Part shown: positions 7,340-14,967 of the stretch, piece after piece
How the letters are laid out: each line of letters opens with the position of its first letter
Position numbering within the stretch: the first letter of the stretch is position 1
DNA from: a virus
Virus record (IMG/VR): IMGVR_UViG_3300032235_000435
Coordinates: 1 to 34,485 of that record
Reading direction: 5' to 3' (one strand)
Length of the DNA stretch: 34,485 nt
Notes under the pieces: generated by a model
Databases searched by the model: none
What the model was told of the DNA's origin: nothing
What the model saw: the letters and a program-made list of their open reading frames with translations, nothing else
Translations under genes and position numbers: made by a program

Positions 7340-7370
7340 CTGGGGGTTCAACCAAACTCCCGGTTCTTTT
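7340..7370 (+). terminator. Intrinsic terminator after DNA polymerase
   Basis: A 9-base-pair stem is formed by 7340-7348 and 7355-7363 with two G-U wobbles and a six-base loop, followed by a T-rich run (TTCTTTT, 7364-7370). It lies between the polymerase stop (7330) and the next ATG (7373), where a plus-strand terminator or attenuator would be expected. Confidence 0.6.
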
Positions 7371-7372
7371 CT

Positions 7373-8038
7373 ATGGCACTCGCACATTCCTACTCAGCAA
7401 TCAAAGACTTTGAGGGCTGCCCCCGGCGCTACCACGAAGTCCGTATTCTCAAAAAATTCAAATCAAAAGACACCGAAGCTACTCTCTATGGAACCGCAGT
7501 ACACAAAGCCTTTGAAGACTTCATCACGGATGGGGTCGCCCTTCCACCAGCTTTTGCGACTTACCGCCAGTTCGTGGAGCCTCTCGCCCAGCTTGACGCA
7601 GACATCCGCTGCGAGGAAAAGATGGGTATCCGAGCTGACTTTACGCCGTGTGGCTTCTTTGACGCAGACGTATGGTTCCGGGGAATACCGGACTATCTTG
7701 CCATCAGCAAGTCAGGCAAAACCGCACGCGTAGCCGATTACAAAACCGGCAAGTCCAGCCGCTATGCAGACACCGCCCAGCTCGAACTCATGGCCGCTAT
7801 GGTGTTCATCCACCATCCGTCCGTTGAGCGTGTCAAAGGGGCCCTGCTGTTTGTCGTGGTTGGCGACATCATCAAAGCTGAGTACACTCGTGAACAACTG
7901 CCCGAAATCCTGTCGAAATGGGCTGGCAGGGCCGCAGCTATTGAGGGTGCGCTGGACGTAGGGGTGTGGAATCCCCGCAGCTCAGCCCTCTGCAAATTTT
8001 GCCCAGTCTCTTCCTGTGAGCACCATCATGGCAACTAA
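7373..8038 (+). CDS. Cas4/RecB-like PD-(D/E)XK nuclease
   Basis: The 221-residue protein has the RecB/Cas4 nuclease motif set: GTAVH (H44), a Glu pair at 81-82, GIPD (D107), DYKTGK (D122, K124) and the QxxxY-like helix AQLELMAAM (Q136). Four cysteines, C16 and the C-terminal cluster C207, C210 and C215, match the Fe-S cluster arrangement of Cas4 and AddB-type nucleases. It probably degrades or resects DNA ends during phage recombination or host DNA breakdown. The ATG follows a terminator directly and no good ribosome binding site is visible, but the N-terminus (SYSAIKDFEGCPRRY) is conserved in the family, so the start is likely right. No Cas1 or repeats are nearby, so this is not a CRISPR adaptation gene. 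Confidence 0.88.
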   Translation: MALAHSYSAIKDFEGCPRRYHEVRILKKFKSKDTEATLYGTAVHKAFEDFITDGVALPPAFATYRQFVEPLAQLDADIRCEEKMGIRADFTPCGFFDADVWFRGIPDYLAISKSGKTARVADYKTGKSSRYADTAQLELMAAMVFIHHPSVERVKGALLFVVVGDIIKAEYTREQLPEILSKWAGRAAAIEGALDVGVWNPRSSALCKFCPVSSCEHHHGN

Positions 8039-8318
8039 GCGTAACTACAAAAAAGAGTACGAGAACTACCAAGGCACCCCTGAGCAGCTTAAGGCTCAGT
8101 CCGAGCGCCACAAGGCCCGGCGAGCCTACGAGAAAGCCAACGGCGATCTGCCGTCCACGGTAGACGTCCACCACAAGAAGGCTATGTCCAAGGGCGGCAC
8201 GTCTAAGCTTAGCAACCTGTCGGCAATGCACGAGTCCAAAAACACCAGCTTTGCCCGCAAAAAAGACGGCTCCATGAAGTCGGAAATTTCCAAACGTGAG
8301 CGTTCCAAAAAGCGCTGA
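8028..8318 (+). CDS. HNH-endonuclease-like protein
   Basis: The 96-residue basic protein overlaps the 3' end of the nuclease gene by 11 bases. It starts MATKRNYKKEYENYQGTPEQ, a signature of a small phage family, and carries an HNH-like core: VDVHHKK (H48, H49), GG at 56-57, LSNL with N63, and H68 followed by SKN. It lacks the zinc-ribbon cysteines of many HNH enzymes. Family members are annotated as HNH endonucleases or HNH-like DNA-binding proteins; cleavage activity is not assured. An in-frame GTG at 8016 is less likely. A strong terminator follows. Confidence 0.78.
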   Translation: MATKRNYKKEYENYQGTPEQLKAQSERHKARRAYEKANGDLPSTVDVHHKKAMSKGGTSKLSNLSAMHESKNTSFARKKDGSMKSEISKRERSKKR

Positions 8319-8381
8319 CTTGCTGTAGCATGGAGGTGCTGGGCAACCAGCAGTTTCATGATTGTTTCTCCTGTAGGTTTC

Positions 8382-8411
8382 GCCCGGTAGTTCTGCTACC
8401 GGGCTTCTTTT
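8382..8411 (+). terminator. Strong intrinsic terminator before helicase
   Basis: A perfect 9-base-pair stem (8382-8390 with 8396-8404) closes a five-base loop and is followed by TTCTTTT (8405-8411). It sits in the 125-base gap between the HNH gene and the helicase start at 8444, so the helicase transcript must arise by readthrough or from a promoter I could not identify in the remaining bases. Confidence 0.85.
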
Positions 8412-8443
8412 GTCGTCAATTCTTCTATTTTCGTGAGGTCCGT

Positions 8444-10003
8444 ATGGAAATCGTGCAGGACAAGGCACTGCTATTTAACACGCGCAAAGCCGCGCAGATC
8501 ACTGCAATCATCCCTAAAAGCAAAGTGATCGACTCGAATGGGGACGTGGACCGGGTACTGGTCAACTGGGATTTCGATGAGGTGCAACTGCTACGCAACC
8601 TCGGCATTAAGGATGTGCCATCCCCCATCACAAACAGGTATCAGTGGCCGGGTATGTATACCCCCTTCGAGCATCAAAAAGATACCGCAGAATTCCTCAC
8701 ACTTCACCCCCGATGCTTTGTGTTTAACGAAGCTGGCACTGGCAAAACTTCTGCTGCTGCGTGGGCTGCCGATTACCTCATGACCAAGGGGCGAGTCAAA
8801 CGGGTACTGGTGATCTGTCCCGTGTCCATCATGGAGACCGCATGGCGCTCGGACTTGTTCAAGACGGTGATGCACCGCACAGTGGCCATCGCGCAAGGCA
8901 CACGCGCTCAGCGACAAGCCGTGGTCAAGGGGGACTACGAGTTCGTCATCATCAATTTCGACGGCGTAAAGGTGGTCACTCCCGAACTTCAAGAAGGGGG
9001 CTTCGACCTGATTATTGTTGATGAAGCCAACGCGATCAAGAGCGTATCAACGGAGCGCTGGAAAGCAATGGCCAGCCTCGTGAAGCCCACCACCCGGCTG
9101 TGGCTCATGACGGGCACTCCTGCCTCTCAGTCGCCGCTCGACGCGTACGGTCTGGCCAAGCTGGTCAACCCCGAGGGCGTGCCAAGATTCTTCGGTGCGT
9201 TCCGCGATCGGGTCATGATTAAGATCACCCAGTACAAGTGGATGCCGCGCCAAGACGCGCAGCAGATCGTCCACAACATCCTGCAGCCAGCCATACGGTT
9301 CACCAAGGCCGAGTGTCTTGACTTGCCGGACATGCTCTACAGCACGCGTGAAGTGCCCCTGACTGCGCAGCAAACCAAGTACTACGAGGCGCTGCGCAAG
9401 GAGATGATGACCATCGCCGCAGGCTCTGAGATCACCGCAGTCAACGCGGCGTCCATGCTCAACAAGCTGCTGCAGGTCTCACAAGGGGCGGTGTATACGG
9501 ACGATAAGGCCGTGGTTGAGTTCGACGTGACCAACCGAGTCAACGAGCTGCTGGACGTAATCGCATCGACAGACCACAAGGTGCTGGTGTTTGTGCCGTA
9601 CCGCCATACGCTGCAGATGCTGGAGGATGAGATGGCCAAGGCAGGCTACACGTCCGCAGTCATTCACGGCGGGGTCAGCGCCACGCAGCGGGCGGACATT
9701 ATCAAACAGTTCCAGACCGAGGACGACCCACGGGTGCTGCTCATGATTCCGCAAGCCACGGCACACGGGATTACCCTAACCCGCGCCGATCAGGTTGTCT
9801 GGTGGGGCCCAGTAGCGTCTACGGAGATATACCTACAAGCGAACTCGCGTGCGCACCGCGCAGGGCAGACAAATAAGGTTACAGTCACCCACCTGCAGGG
9901 TAGCCCCGTCGAGCGCCGCATGTACGCCATGCTACAGAACAAGATCGACCTTCATCAAAATTTGGTTGACTTGTACAAAAAGGCGCTTGACGACAAGATT
10001 TGA
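8444..10003 (+). CDS. SNF2-type superfamily II DNA helicase
   Basis: The 519-residue protein has both RecA-like halves. The first contains Walker A NEAGTGKT (95-102), motif Ia around ICPVSIM (124-130), Walker B IVDEAN (191-196) and motif III LMTGTP (221-226). The second contains the strand LVFVPYR (381-387), a motif V region near TAHGITLT (439-446) and motif VI QANSRAHRAGQ (465-475). This ordering with the RAHRAGQ signature is that of SNF2/RapA-like translocases. Walker B ends in Asn instead of His. It may remodel replication or recombination intermediates beside the neighbouring nucleases. ATG 8444 is chosen because GTGAGG precedes it and the upstream in-frame extension runs through the terminator. 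Confidence 0.92.
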   Translation: MEIVQDKALLFNTRKAAQITAIIPKSKVIDSNGDVDRVLVNWDFDEVQLLRNLGIKDVPSPITNRYQWPGMYTPFEHQKDTAEFLTLHPRCFVFNEAGTGKTSAAAWAADYLMTKGRVKRVLVICPVSIMETAWRSDLFKTVMHRTVAIAQGTRAQRQAVVKGDYEFVIINFDGVKVVTPELQEGGFDLIIVDEANAIKSVSTERWKAMASLVKPTTRLWLMTGTPASQSPLDAYGLAKLVNPEGVPRFFGAFRDRVMIKITQYKWMPRQDAQQIVHNILQPAIRFTKAECLDLPDMLYSTREVPLTAQQTKYYEALRKEMMTIAAGSEITAVNAASMLNKLLQVSQGAVYTDDKAVVEFDVTNRVNELLDVIASTDHKVLVFVPYRHTLQMLEDEMAKAGYTSAVIHGGVSATQRADIIKQFQTEDDPRVLLMIPQATAHGITLTRADQVVWWGPVASTEIYLQANSRAHRAGQTNKVTVTHLQGSPVERRMYAMLQNKIDLHQNLVDLYKKALDDKI

Positions 10004-10014
10004 CAATGTACAAT
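9987..10014 (+). promoter_or_regulatory. Candidate sigma70-like promoter
   Basis: TTGACG at 9987-9992 and TACAAT at 10009-10014 are each one base from the consensus boxes, separated by 16 bases. The site lies at the 3' end of the helicase gene, with a predicted start near 10021 just ahead of AGGAG (10026-10030) and the ATG at 10037. It would drive the small proteins, the ssDNA-binding candidate and possibly more. Seen by eye only. Confidence 0.4.
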
Positions 10015-10036
10015 TTACCCACAACAGGAGAAAACA

Positions 10037-10279
10037 ATGAGTACAGAACAAGAAGACGCAGCCATGCTGCTGGAGCTGCAGGAAAAAATCACGCGACGAA
10101 TCCGGGAGCAAATTATCTCGGCCATTGATGGGGTAGCCCCGCTGCCCGGAACAATTTCCGAGGAGGAACTGACCGCCTTCGCCATGCAGGACAGGCTGAT
10201 GCGGAGCCTTGTCAACAACCCCGCGTTTGTCATCGAAATGACCAAGCGCATCGGGCAAAAAATGAACAACATCTATTAA
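10037..10279 (+). CDS. Small helical hypothetical protein
   Basis: An 80-residue, mostly helical protein with a good ribosome binding site (AGGAG six bases upstream). It has a charged N-terminal helix (LLELQEKITRRIREQI) and ends with FVIEMTKRIGQKMNNIY. No domain is recognised. It lies between helicase and ssDNA-binding-like genes, so a replication accessory role is possible. Confidence 0.75.
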   Translation: MSTEQEDAAMLLELQEKITRRIREQIISAIDGVAPLPGTISEEELTAFAMQDRLMRSLVNNPAFVIEMTKRIGQKMNNIY

Positions 10280-10289
10280 GGCGGTCACC

Positions 10290-10682
10290 ATGAGCGACGC
10301 GAGTAAACTCGTTCAGGTCTACGTCAAAATCCGTGACGCACGGGACCTTAAGAAAAAGCAGATGGAAGAAGAGATCGCCCAGCTCGAAGAGCAGATGGGC
10401 GCAGTAGAGCAAGAGCTGCTGGAAATCTGCAAGACCACTGGCCAAGACGGTGGCAAAACACAATTCGGGTCGTTCACACGATCTGTCAAAACACGCTACT
10501 GGACCAGCGACTGGGACAGTATGTACAAGTTCATCCGTGAGCATGATTCCCCCGAGCTGCTGGAGCGGCGAATTCACCAAGGCAACTTCAGTGAGTTCCT
10601 GCAACAAAACCCGGACGTCATGCCCGCAGGTGTAAATGTCGAGTCCCGCTACTCGATCACGGTCCGTAGGGCCACCAAGTAA
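10290..10682 (+). CDS. Coiled-coil replication-region protein
   Basis: The 130-residue protein has a long N-terminal coiled coil (about residues 10-50; KKKQMEEEIAQLEEQMGAVEQELLE), then a compact domain with a Trp-containing segment (RYWTSDWDSMYKFI) and a C-terminal strand ending SITVRRATK. The coiled coil plus small domain is reminiscent of Gam-like host-nuclease inhibitors, but I see no convincing Gam signature and do not assign it. GGCGG lies ahead of its ATG. Confidence 0.75.
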   Translation: MSDASKLVQVYVKIRDARDLKKKQMEEEIAQLEEQMGAVEQELLEICKTTGQDGGKTQFGSFTRSVKTRYWTSDWDSMYKFIREHDSPELLERRIHQGNFSEFLQQNPDVMPAGVNVESRYSITVRRATK

Positions 10683-10703
10683 CCTCCCATCAAAGGAAAT
10701 TTT

Positions 10704-11597
10704 ATGAGCAACATTGCACTCTTTCAATCTGGTTCCATGATCCCCGACTATCTGCGCGAAGCCGCAGATGAGACCACCAAAGATATTGCCGGTTCGTCCG
10801 GTGGTAAGCAGATATCCATCAAAGGTGGCGTCTGGCGTATGGTGGTGGGAGGCGAGGAAGTGGCCAAGAACGAAGACCGCTCCATGAACCTCGTGGTGAT
10901 TGCGTCTGGTAAGGGCGTAGCCCGCACCTTCTACGCTGAGAAATACGAGGAAGGCAAGGACATCAAGCCTGCCTGCTGGTCCGCCGAAGGCGACAAGCCC
11001 AACCCCGAAGTCGAGAACCCACAAAGCTCAAGCTGCGCTACCTGCCCTCAGAACATCGAAGGCTCTGGCGAAGGCAAGTCCCGCGCATGCCGTTACAGCA
11101 AGCGTTTGGCTGTCGCTTTGGAAAACGATATCGGTGGCAACATCTACCGCCTGCAAGTGCCTGCCAAGTCCTACTTCGGCAAAGCTGACGGCGACAAGAT
11201 GCCCCTGCAAGCGTTCGGTAAGTTCCTTGCTGGTCACGGCATTCCAATCACCGGCATCGTGACCGAAGCGCGCTTCGACACCAACGAAGCTGTGCCAGTT
11301 CTCAAGTTCCGCGCTGTGCGCCCCCTGACCCGCGAAGAGTGGGAAACAGCCAAGCAGCAGAGCCAGACTGAGGACGCCAAGCAAGCCATCGAGTTCCGCA
11401 TGGTTGTTGGCAAGGCCAAGGGCGAGAGCCAGCCTGCATTGCCCCAAGCGTTCAAGGAAGCCGCACCCGTCAAGGCACAAGCCGAAGAAGTGAGCGAGCC
11501 TACCAAGCGCGAGAGCAAACCCAAAGCAGCTGCCGCTGCACCAGCCAACAAGAACGTGGCTGACATTCTGAGCGACTGGTCCACGGATGAGGAGTGA
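10704..11597 (+). CDS. Candidate single-stranded DNA-binding protein
   Basis: The 297-residue protein has an N-terminal strand-rich domain (about 35-215), a candidate zinc site (C91, C111, C114, C129), a low-complexity Ala/Lys/Pro-rich linker (about 245-283) and a short acidic tail ending DILSDWSTDEE. A folded core with a flexible linker and acidic C-terminal tail is the typical architecture of phage and bacterial ssDNA-binding proteins (T4 gp32 also binds zinc). Its place between helicase and primase-helicase fits. No sequence signature proves an OB fold, so this is an architectural inference. AAAGGAAA precedes the ATG. Confidence 0.7.
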   Translation: MSNIALFQSGSMIPDYLREAADETTKDIAGSSGGKQISIKGGVWRMVVGGEEVAKNEDRSMNLVVIASGKGVARTFYAEKYEEGKDIKPACWSAEGDKPNPEVENPQSSSCATCPQNIEGSGEGKSRACRYSKRLAVALENDIGGNIYRLQVPAKSYFGKADGDKMPLQAFGKFLAGHGIPITGIVTEARFDTNEAVPVLKFRAVRPLTREEWETAKQQSQTEDAKQAIEFRMVVGKAKGESQPALPQAFKEAAPVKAQAEEVSEPTKRESKPKAAAAAPANKNVADILSDWSTDEE

Positions 11598-11601
11598 GGT
11601 T

Positions 11602-11847
11602 GTGCGCGGATACGACACCCTCTTTGTTCAGCGCGTGAAAGCCGTCGCTGCGACGCACGAGATTTTGGCTGTGCGCCAGTTCCTGCGGGCCTGCTTGGCT
11701 CGCCCCACTTCGGTGGCGGAGTTGGCCAAAACCTTTGAAGTCTCGCGTAGCACGGTCTACAACTGGATGACTGGACAAACGGTGCCGCACCCGCGCTACC
11801 TTGCTGAAATGCCGAACGTTACTGCTGCCCTGCGCAAGCGTAAGTAA
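11602..11847 (+). CDS. Helix-turn-helix DNA-binding protein
   Basis: The 81-residue basic protein has a homeodomain-like or Cro-like helix-turn-helix at about residues 36-60: TSVAELAKTFEVSRSTVYNWMTGQ. I prefer GTG 11602 because AGGAG (11590-11594) is seven bases upstream; an in-frame ATG at 11587 would place the site inside the gene and overlap the upstream stop by 11 bases. Likely a small transcription regulator; a terminator follows directly. Confidence 0.78.
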   Translation: MRGYDTLFVQRVKAVAATHEILAVRQFLRACLARPTSVAELAKTFEVSRSTVYNWMTGQTVPHPRYLAEMPNVTAALRKRK

Positions 11848-11859
11848 TTGGCGTCCCCC

Positions 11860-11888
11860 GGGCGGCAGGGAAACTTGCCGCCCTTTTT
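11860..11888 (+). terminator. Intrinsic terminator after HTH gene
   Basis: An 8-base-pair GC-rich stem (11860-11867 with 11876-11883) closes an eight-base loop and is followed directly by TTTTT (11884-11888). It separates the HTH gene from the primase-helicase gene, whose GTG start at 11916 lies 27 bases downstream. Confidence 0.88.
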
Positions 11889-11915
11889 GTCTCATCCAGT
11901 TGACCGCGAGGACAT

Positions 11916-14756
11916 GTGACTGACTTTTTCAACTCCGTATTACCAACACAGGGCCTGTATTGCGCTGTGGGGATTCGGTCAGGCGCGGTACGGCAGTCGT
12001 TTCATCCGACTATTGCCGACGTGGAAGCAATGGGCCAAACCCATACTTCACAAGGTGTCGATGCCTACTTTGCAATGGCGTCGTTCAAAGATTCTGCTGA
12101 GGGCCGCACGGCTGACAATGCTGCGTTCCTGCGTTCGTTTTTCCTTGATCTTGACTGTGGTGTAGGTAAGCCCTATGCCGACCAAGCAGCTGCCGCTGTC
12201 GCGCTGGCTGCGTTCATTGACGCCAACGAATTCCCAACCCCCATCATCATTAACTCTGGTGGTGGACTGCATGTGTACTGGCCGCTGACCGAAGACGTGC
12301 CAGCCGATGTGTGGGCGGTGCACGCCCGCAGCCTCAAGCGCCTGTGCTCTGAACAAAATCTGTATGCTGACCCTGCGGTCACGGCAGACCGCGCCCGTAT
12401 CCTGCGGATACCCGGCACCCTTAACTTTAAGAACAACCAACAGCGCCCGGTTCAGATCGTGGCCAATGGCGTGGCCGTGTCGCTGGCAGAGTTTGTCTCC
12501 AAGCTGCCCGCTGCGCCTATGGACTTGTCGGCCGCCAAGCAGTTCGGCATGGACGACGCAACCCGTGATCTGGCTGGTGGGGACTTCCCAACTTGCTCGT
12601 TCAAACGGATTTTGGTGCGCAGCGTTGCCGGTGATGGTTGCAACCAGATCAAGATTGCCGTCACTGAAGCCGCGACTTTGGAAGAGCCGCTGTGGCGGGC
12701 TGCCCTGTCGATTGCAACGCGCTGTGAAGACGGTGCCACGGCAATCCACGCGCTCTCCAAGAAGCACCCAGAGTACACCCCTGCGGCGACCGAAGCCAAA
12801 GCTGCCGAGACCAAGGGCCCCTATACCTGTGAGTGGTACAAAGCCAACAACCCTGCAGGGTGTGAAGGCTGCAAGCAGAAAGTATCGACCCCGATCATGT
12901 TGGGCAAGATCATCGAAGCTGCGCCCGTTGAGAACGACCAGTACATCATCGAGACGCCCGTGGAGGGCGACACCCCTTCGGTGGCGTTGGCTGTTCCGGC
13001 ATACCCATATCCGTACTTCCGTGGTGCCAATGGCGGCGTGTACAAAAAAGAGCGCACCCCTGACGGGGAAGAGCTTGAGTTTGAAATTTACGCCCAAGAC
13101 CTCTATCTAACAGAACGGTTCTACGACTACAGCGAGACCGGAGAAGGTGACGGGGAAATGGTTGGCATCAACCTGCACATGCGCAATGACGGTGTGCGCC
13201 GGTTCTACTCTCCGGTCACGACGCTGTTTACCAAAGACAAGATGCGCGACCTGCTGATTACGCACGGAGTTATCGCATACGGCAAGCAACTGGATTCGCT
13301 TATGGCTTATTTTGCATCGACGATGAGAAAGCTGCAGCAGCAGTTTTCCGCCAGCCGCACCCGCAATCAGATGGGGTGGACTCCTGACATGCAGGGCTTC
13401 GTGGTTGGTGAAGTGGAATACACACCGGGTGGCCCCAAGCTGGCACCCCCAGCCAGCGGTACGCGGCAGTTGGCGTCGTCGTTCCGGCCGACTGGCTCGC
13501 TGGAGGAGTGGCGTGAGGTGGCAAACTTCTACGACCGCCCGGGTCTGGAGCCCCATGCCCTGACCTTGTTCTTTGGCTTTGGCTCTCCGCTGCTCAAACT
13601 GATTGGCGGCAAGCACGTCAAGGGTGCGCAGGTTCACCTCAAACACAACGGCTCAGGCTCTGGCAAGTCCACGGCGCAGATGGTGGTCAACTCGATCTTC
13701 GGGGCACCAGACGAGCTGCTGATGAAGAAGGAAGACACCTACGCGTCCAAGATGCACATGCTGGGCATGATGAACAGTCTGGCGTTTACGGTCGATGAGA
13801 TCACCAACGAGAAGGCTGACGTGCTGTCCGATTACGCGTACGGTTTCACGTCCGGCCGGGGCAAGCACCGCATGGAAGCGCAGACAAACAAACTGCGGGC
13901 CAACGTGACCTCATGGTGCAACATCACCATCACGTCCGGCAACGCCTCCGTGGTGGACGCCCTGCAGCAGCTCAAGAGCACGGCAGACGGCGAGCTGCGC
14001 CGCATTTTGGAAATCTCGGTGCCCAAGTACACGGGTGCCACGAAGACTGAGATCGACGCAATCTTTGGCAAGCTCAACGACAACTACGGTGTGGCAGGGC
14101 CGCTGTATATACAGCACGTAGTCAGCAACATCGAGTCCGTGCGAAGCGCGTGCCTGAAAATGCAAGCCCGTATCGACGCTGCGCTGGGGCTGGACCAATC
14201 CGATCGGTTCTACTCCTGCATTCTGGCCTGCGCCTTCACCGGGGCCGTGATCGCCAGACAGCTCAAGCTGCACAACATCGACATCCACCGCATCTACGAA
14301 TACTCCCTCGTGGCTGTGCAGCAAGCCCGTACCTCCAACAAGAGCGAAGCTGGCGACATGCTGACGATCTCCAAAGAGACGCTGGCTGCGTTCCTTAACC
14401 AGAACGTCAACAACGCGCTGGTGGTCAACCGTGCTGTTCGTGGAGCCCCGCAGGCACCGATCCTTACGCCCCGTGGCGAACTCAAGCTGCGCTATGAGCC
14501 AGACTCCAAAGAGCTGTTCATCACTGTGGCCGAGTACCGTGCGTTCTTTGCCAGTCGGCAGGTGGACGTCAGGGACAGCGTGGCCAAGCTGGCTGCGGCT
14601 GGAATCATCAAGAACGACGGCAAGTCACAAACCACCCGCATCGGTGCCGGTGCAGTAGGAGGTCTCAATGGCGTTGCCGTCCGGTGTTACGTATTCGATG
14701 GAGCTGCACTTGGGGTCGACGAAACCGCGTTTATCGAAAGTCCAGACGCCGCCTGA
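11916..14756 (+). CDS. Primase-helicase fusion (AEP primase plus DUF927-like ATPase)
   Basis: The 946-residue protein combines two replication activities. The N-terminal part resembles archaeo-eukaryotic primases: catalytic DLD at 78-80, SGGGLHVYW at 114-122 (nucleotide-binding Gly-x-His motif), and RILRIPGTLNFK at 161-172. A small Cys cluster follows (C305, C316, C319), typical of primase C-terminal zinc-binding regions. The C-terminal half has an ATPase: Walker A in NGSGSGKST (578-586) and Walker B as TVDE (D627, E628), with a later Arg-rich helix, resembling DUF927-type phage and plasmid helicases. The start is GTG 11916, since the ATG at 11914 is followed at once by a stop; GAGGA is three bases ahead, a tight spacing. 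Confidence 0.88.
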   Translation: MTDFFNSVLPTQGLYCAVGIRSGAVRQSFHPTIADVEAMGQTHTSQGVDAYFAMASFKDSAEGRTADNAAFLRSFFLDLDCGVGKPYADQAAAAVALAAFIDANEFPTPIIINSGGGLHVYWPLTEDVPADVWAVHARSLKRLCSEQNLYADPAVTADRARILRIPGTLNFKNNQQRPVQIVANGVAVSLAEFVSKLPAAPMDLSAAKQFGMDDATRDLAGGDFPTCSFKRILVRSVAGDGCNQIKIAVTEAATLEEPLWRAALSIATRCEDGATAIHALSKKHPEYTPAATEAKAAETKGPYTCEWYKANNPAGCEGCKQKVSTPIMLGKIIEAAPVENDQYIIETPVEGDTPSVALAVPAYPYPYFRGANGGVYKKERTPDGEELEFEIYAQDLYLTERFYDYSETGEGDGEMVGINLHMRNDGVRRFYSPVTTLFTKDKMRDLLITHGVIAYGKQLDSLMAYFASTMRKLQQQFSASRTRNQMGWTPDMQGFVVGEVEYTPGGPKLAPPASGTRQLASSFRPTGSLEEWREVANFYDRPGLEPHALTLFFGFGSPLLKLIGGKHVKGAQVHLKHNGSGSGKSTAQMVVNSIFGAPDELLMKKEDTYASKMHMLGMMNSLAFTVDEITNEKADVLSDYAYGFTSGRGKHRMEAQTNKLRANVTSWCNITITSGNASVVDALQQLKSTADGELRRILEISVPKYTGATKTEIDAIFGKLNDNYGVAGPLYIQHVVSNIESVRSACLKMQARIDAALGLDQSDRFYSCILACAFTGAVIARQLKLHNIDIHRIYEYSLVAVQQARTSNKSEAGDMLTISKETLAAFLNQNVNNALVVNRAVRGAPQAPILTPRGELKLRYEPDSKELFITVAEYRAFFASRQVDVRDSVAKLAAAGIIKNDGKSQTTRIGAGAVGGLNGVAVRCYVFDGAALGVDETAFIESPDAA

Positions 14757-14967
14757 GCCGCCGATCATCCACCTGATCGGGGTGGATTACTTCGTGCACT
14801 GGGACGCCCTGCTTGTCGGGGCGTCCTTCTTCCTACCTACCATTGCCACGACAGCTCAGGTGGTTGAGGTGCTTACGCCCATCGAGGAGGCACTTACTAT
14901 GACGTTTGCCGTACACACCCGCGTTGAATACGGGCGGTACGGGACGAGGGTTTGGCGGATTCAATAA
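14668..14967 (+). CDS. 99-residue hypothetical protein overlapping primase-helicase
   Basis: The frame starts 89 bases inside the primase-helicase gene, behind a near-perfect ribosome binding site (AGGAGG, 14657-14662, five bases before ATG). The product has ordinary composition, with a strand-rich centre (PPIIHLIGVDYFVHWDALLVG) and a C-terminal VEYGRYGTRVWRI. It is the last plus-strand gene; its stop overlaps the convergent giant gene. Function unknown. The strong binding site and protein-like composition support it. Confidence 0.75.
   Translation: MALPSGVTYSMELHLGSTKPRLSKVQTPPEPPIIHLIGVDYFVHWDALLVGASFFLPTIATTAQVVEVLTPIEEALTMTFAVHTRVEYGRYGTRVWRIQ
14802..14826 (+). terminator. Terminator-like hairpin inside the last plus-strand gene
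   Basis: A perfect 8-base-pair GC-rich stem (14802-14809 with 14819-14826) with a nine-base loop is followed by TTCTTCCT. It lies within the 99-residue gene and could terminate or attenuate the plus-strand transcript just before the convergent junction. The pyrimidine tract is weak and the element is also coding, so this is tentative. Confidence 0.3.

Noticed and set aside
7373-8038. Cas4 as part of a CRISPR adaptation module
   Set aside because: No Cas1, Cas2 or repeat array is present; phage RecB/Cas4-like nucleases are common without CRISPR.
10290-10682. Mu Gam-like host nuclease inhibitor
   Set aside because: The coiled coil is suggestive but the remainder does not show a Gam signature, so only a neutral call is given.
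12048-13097. A 349-codon minus-strand frame inside the primase-helicase gene
   Set aside because: It is a shadow of the AEP primase coding sequence, whose motifs fix the frame and strand.
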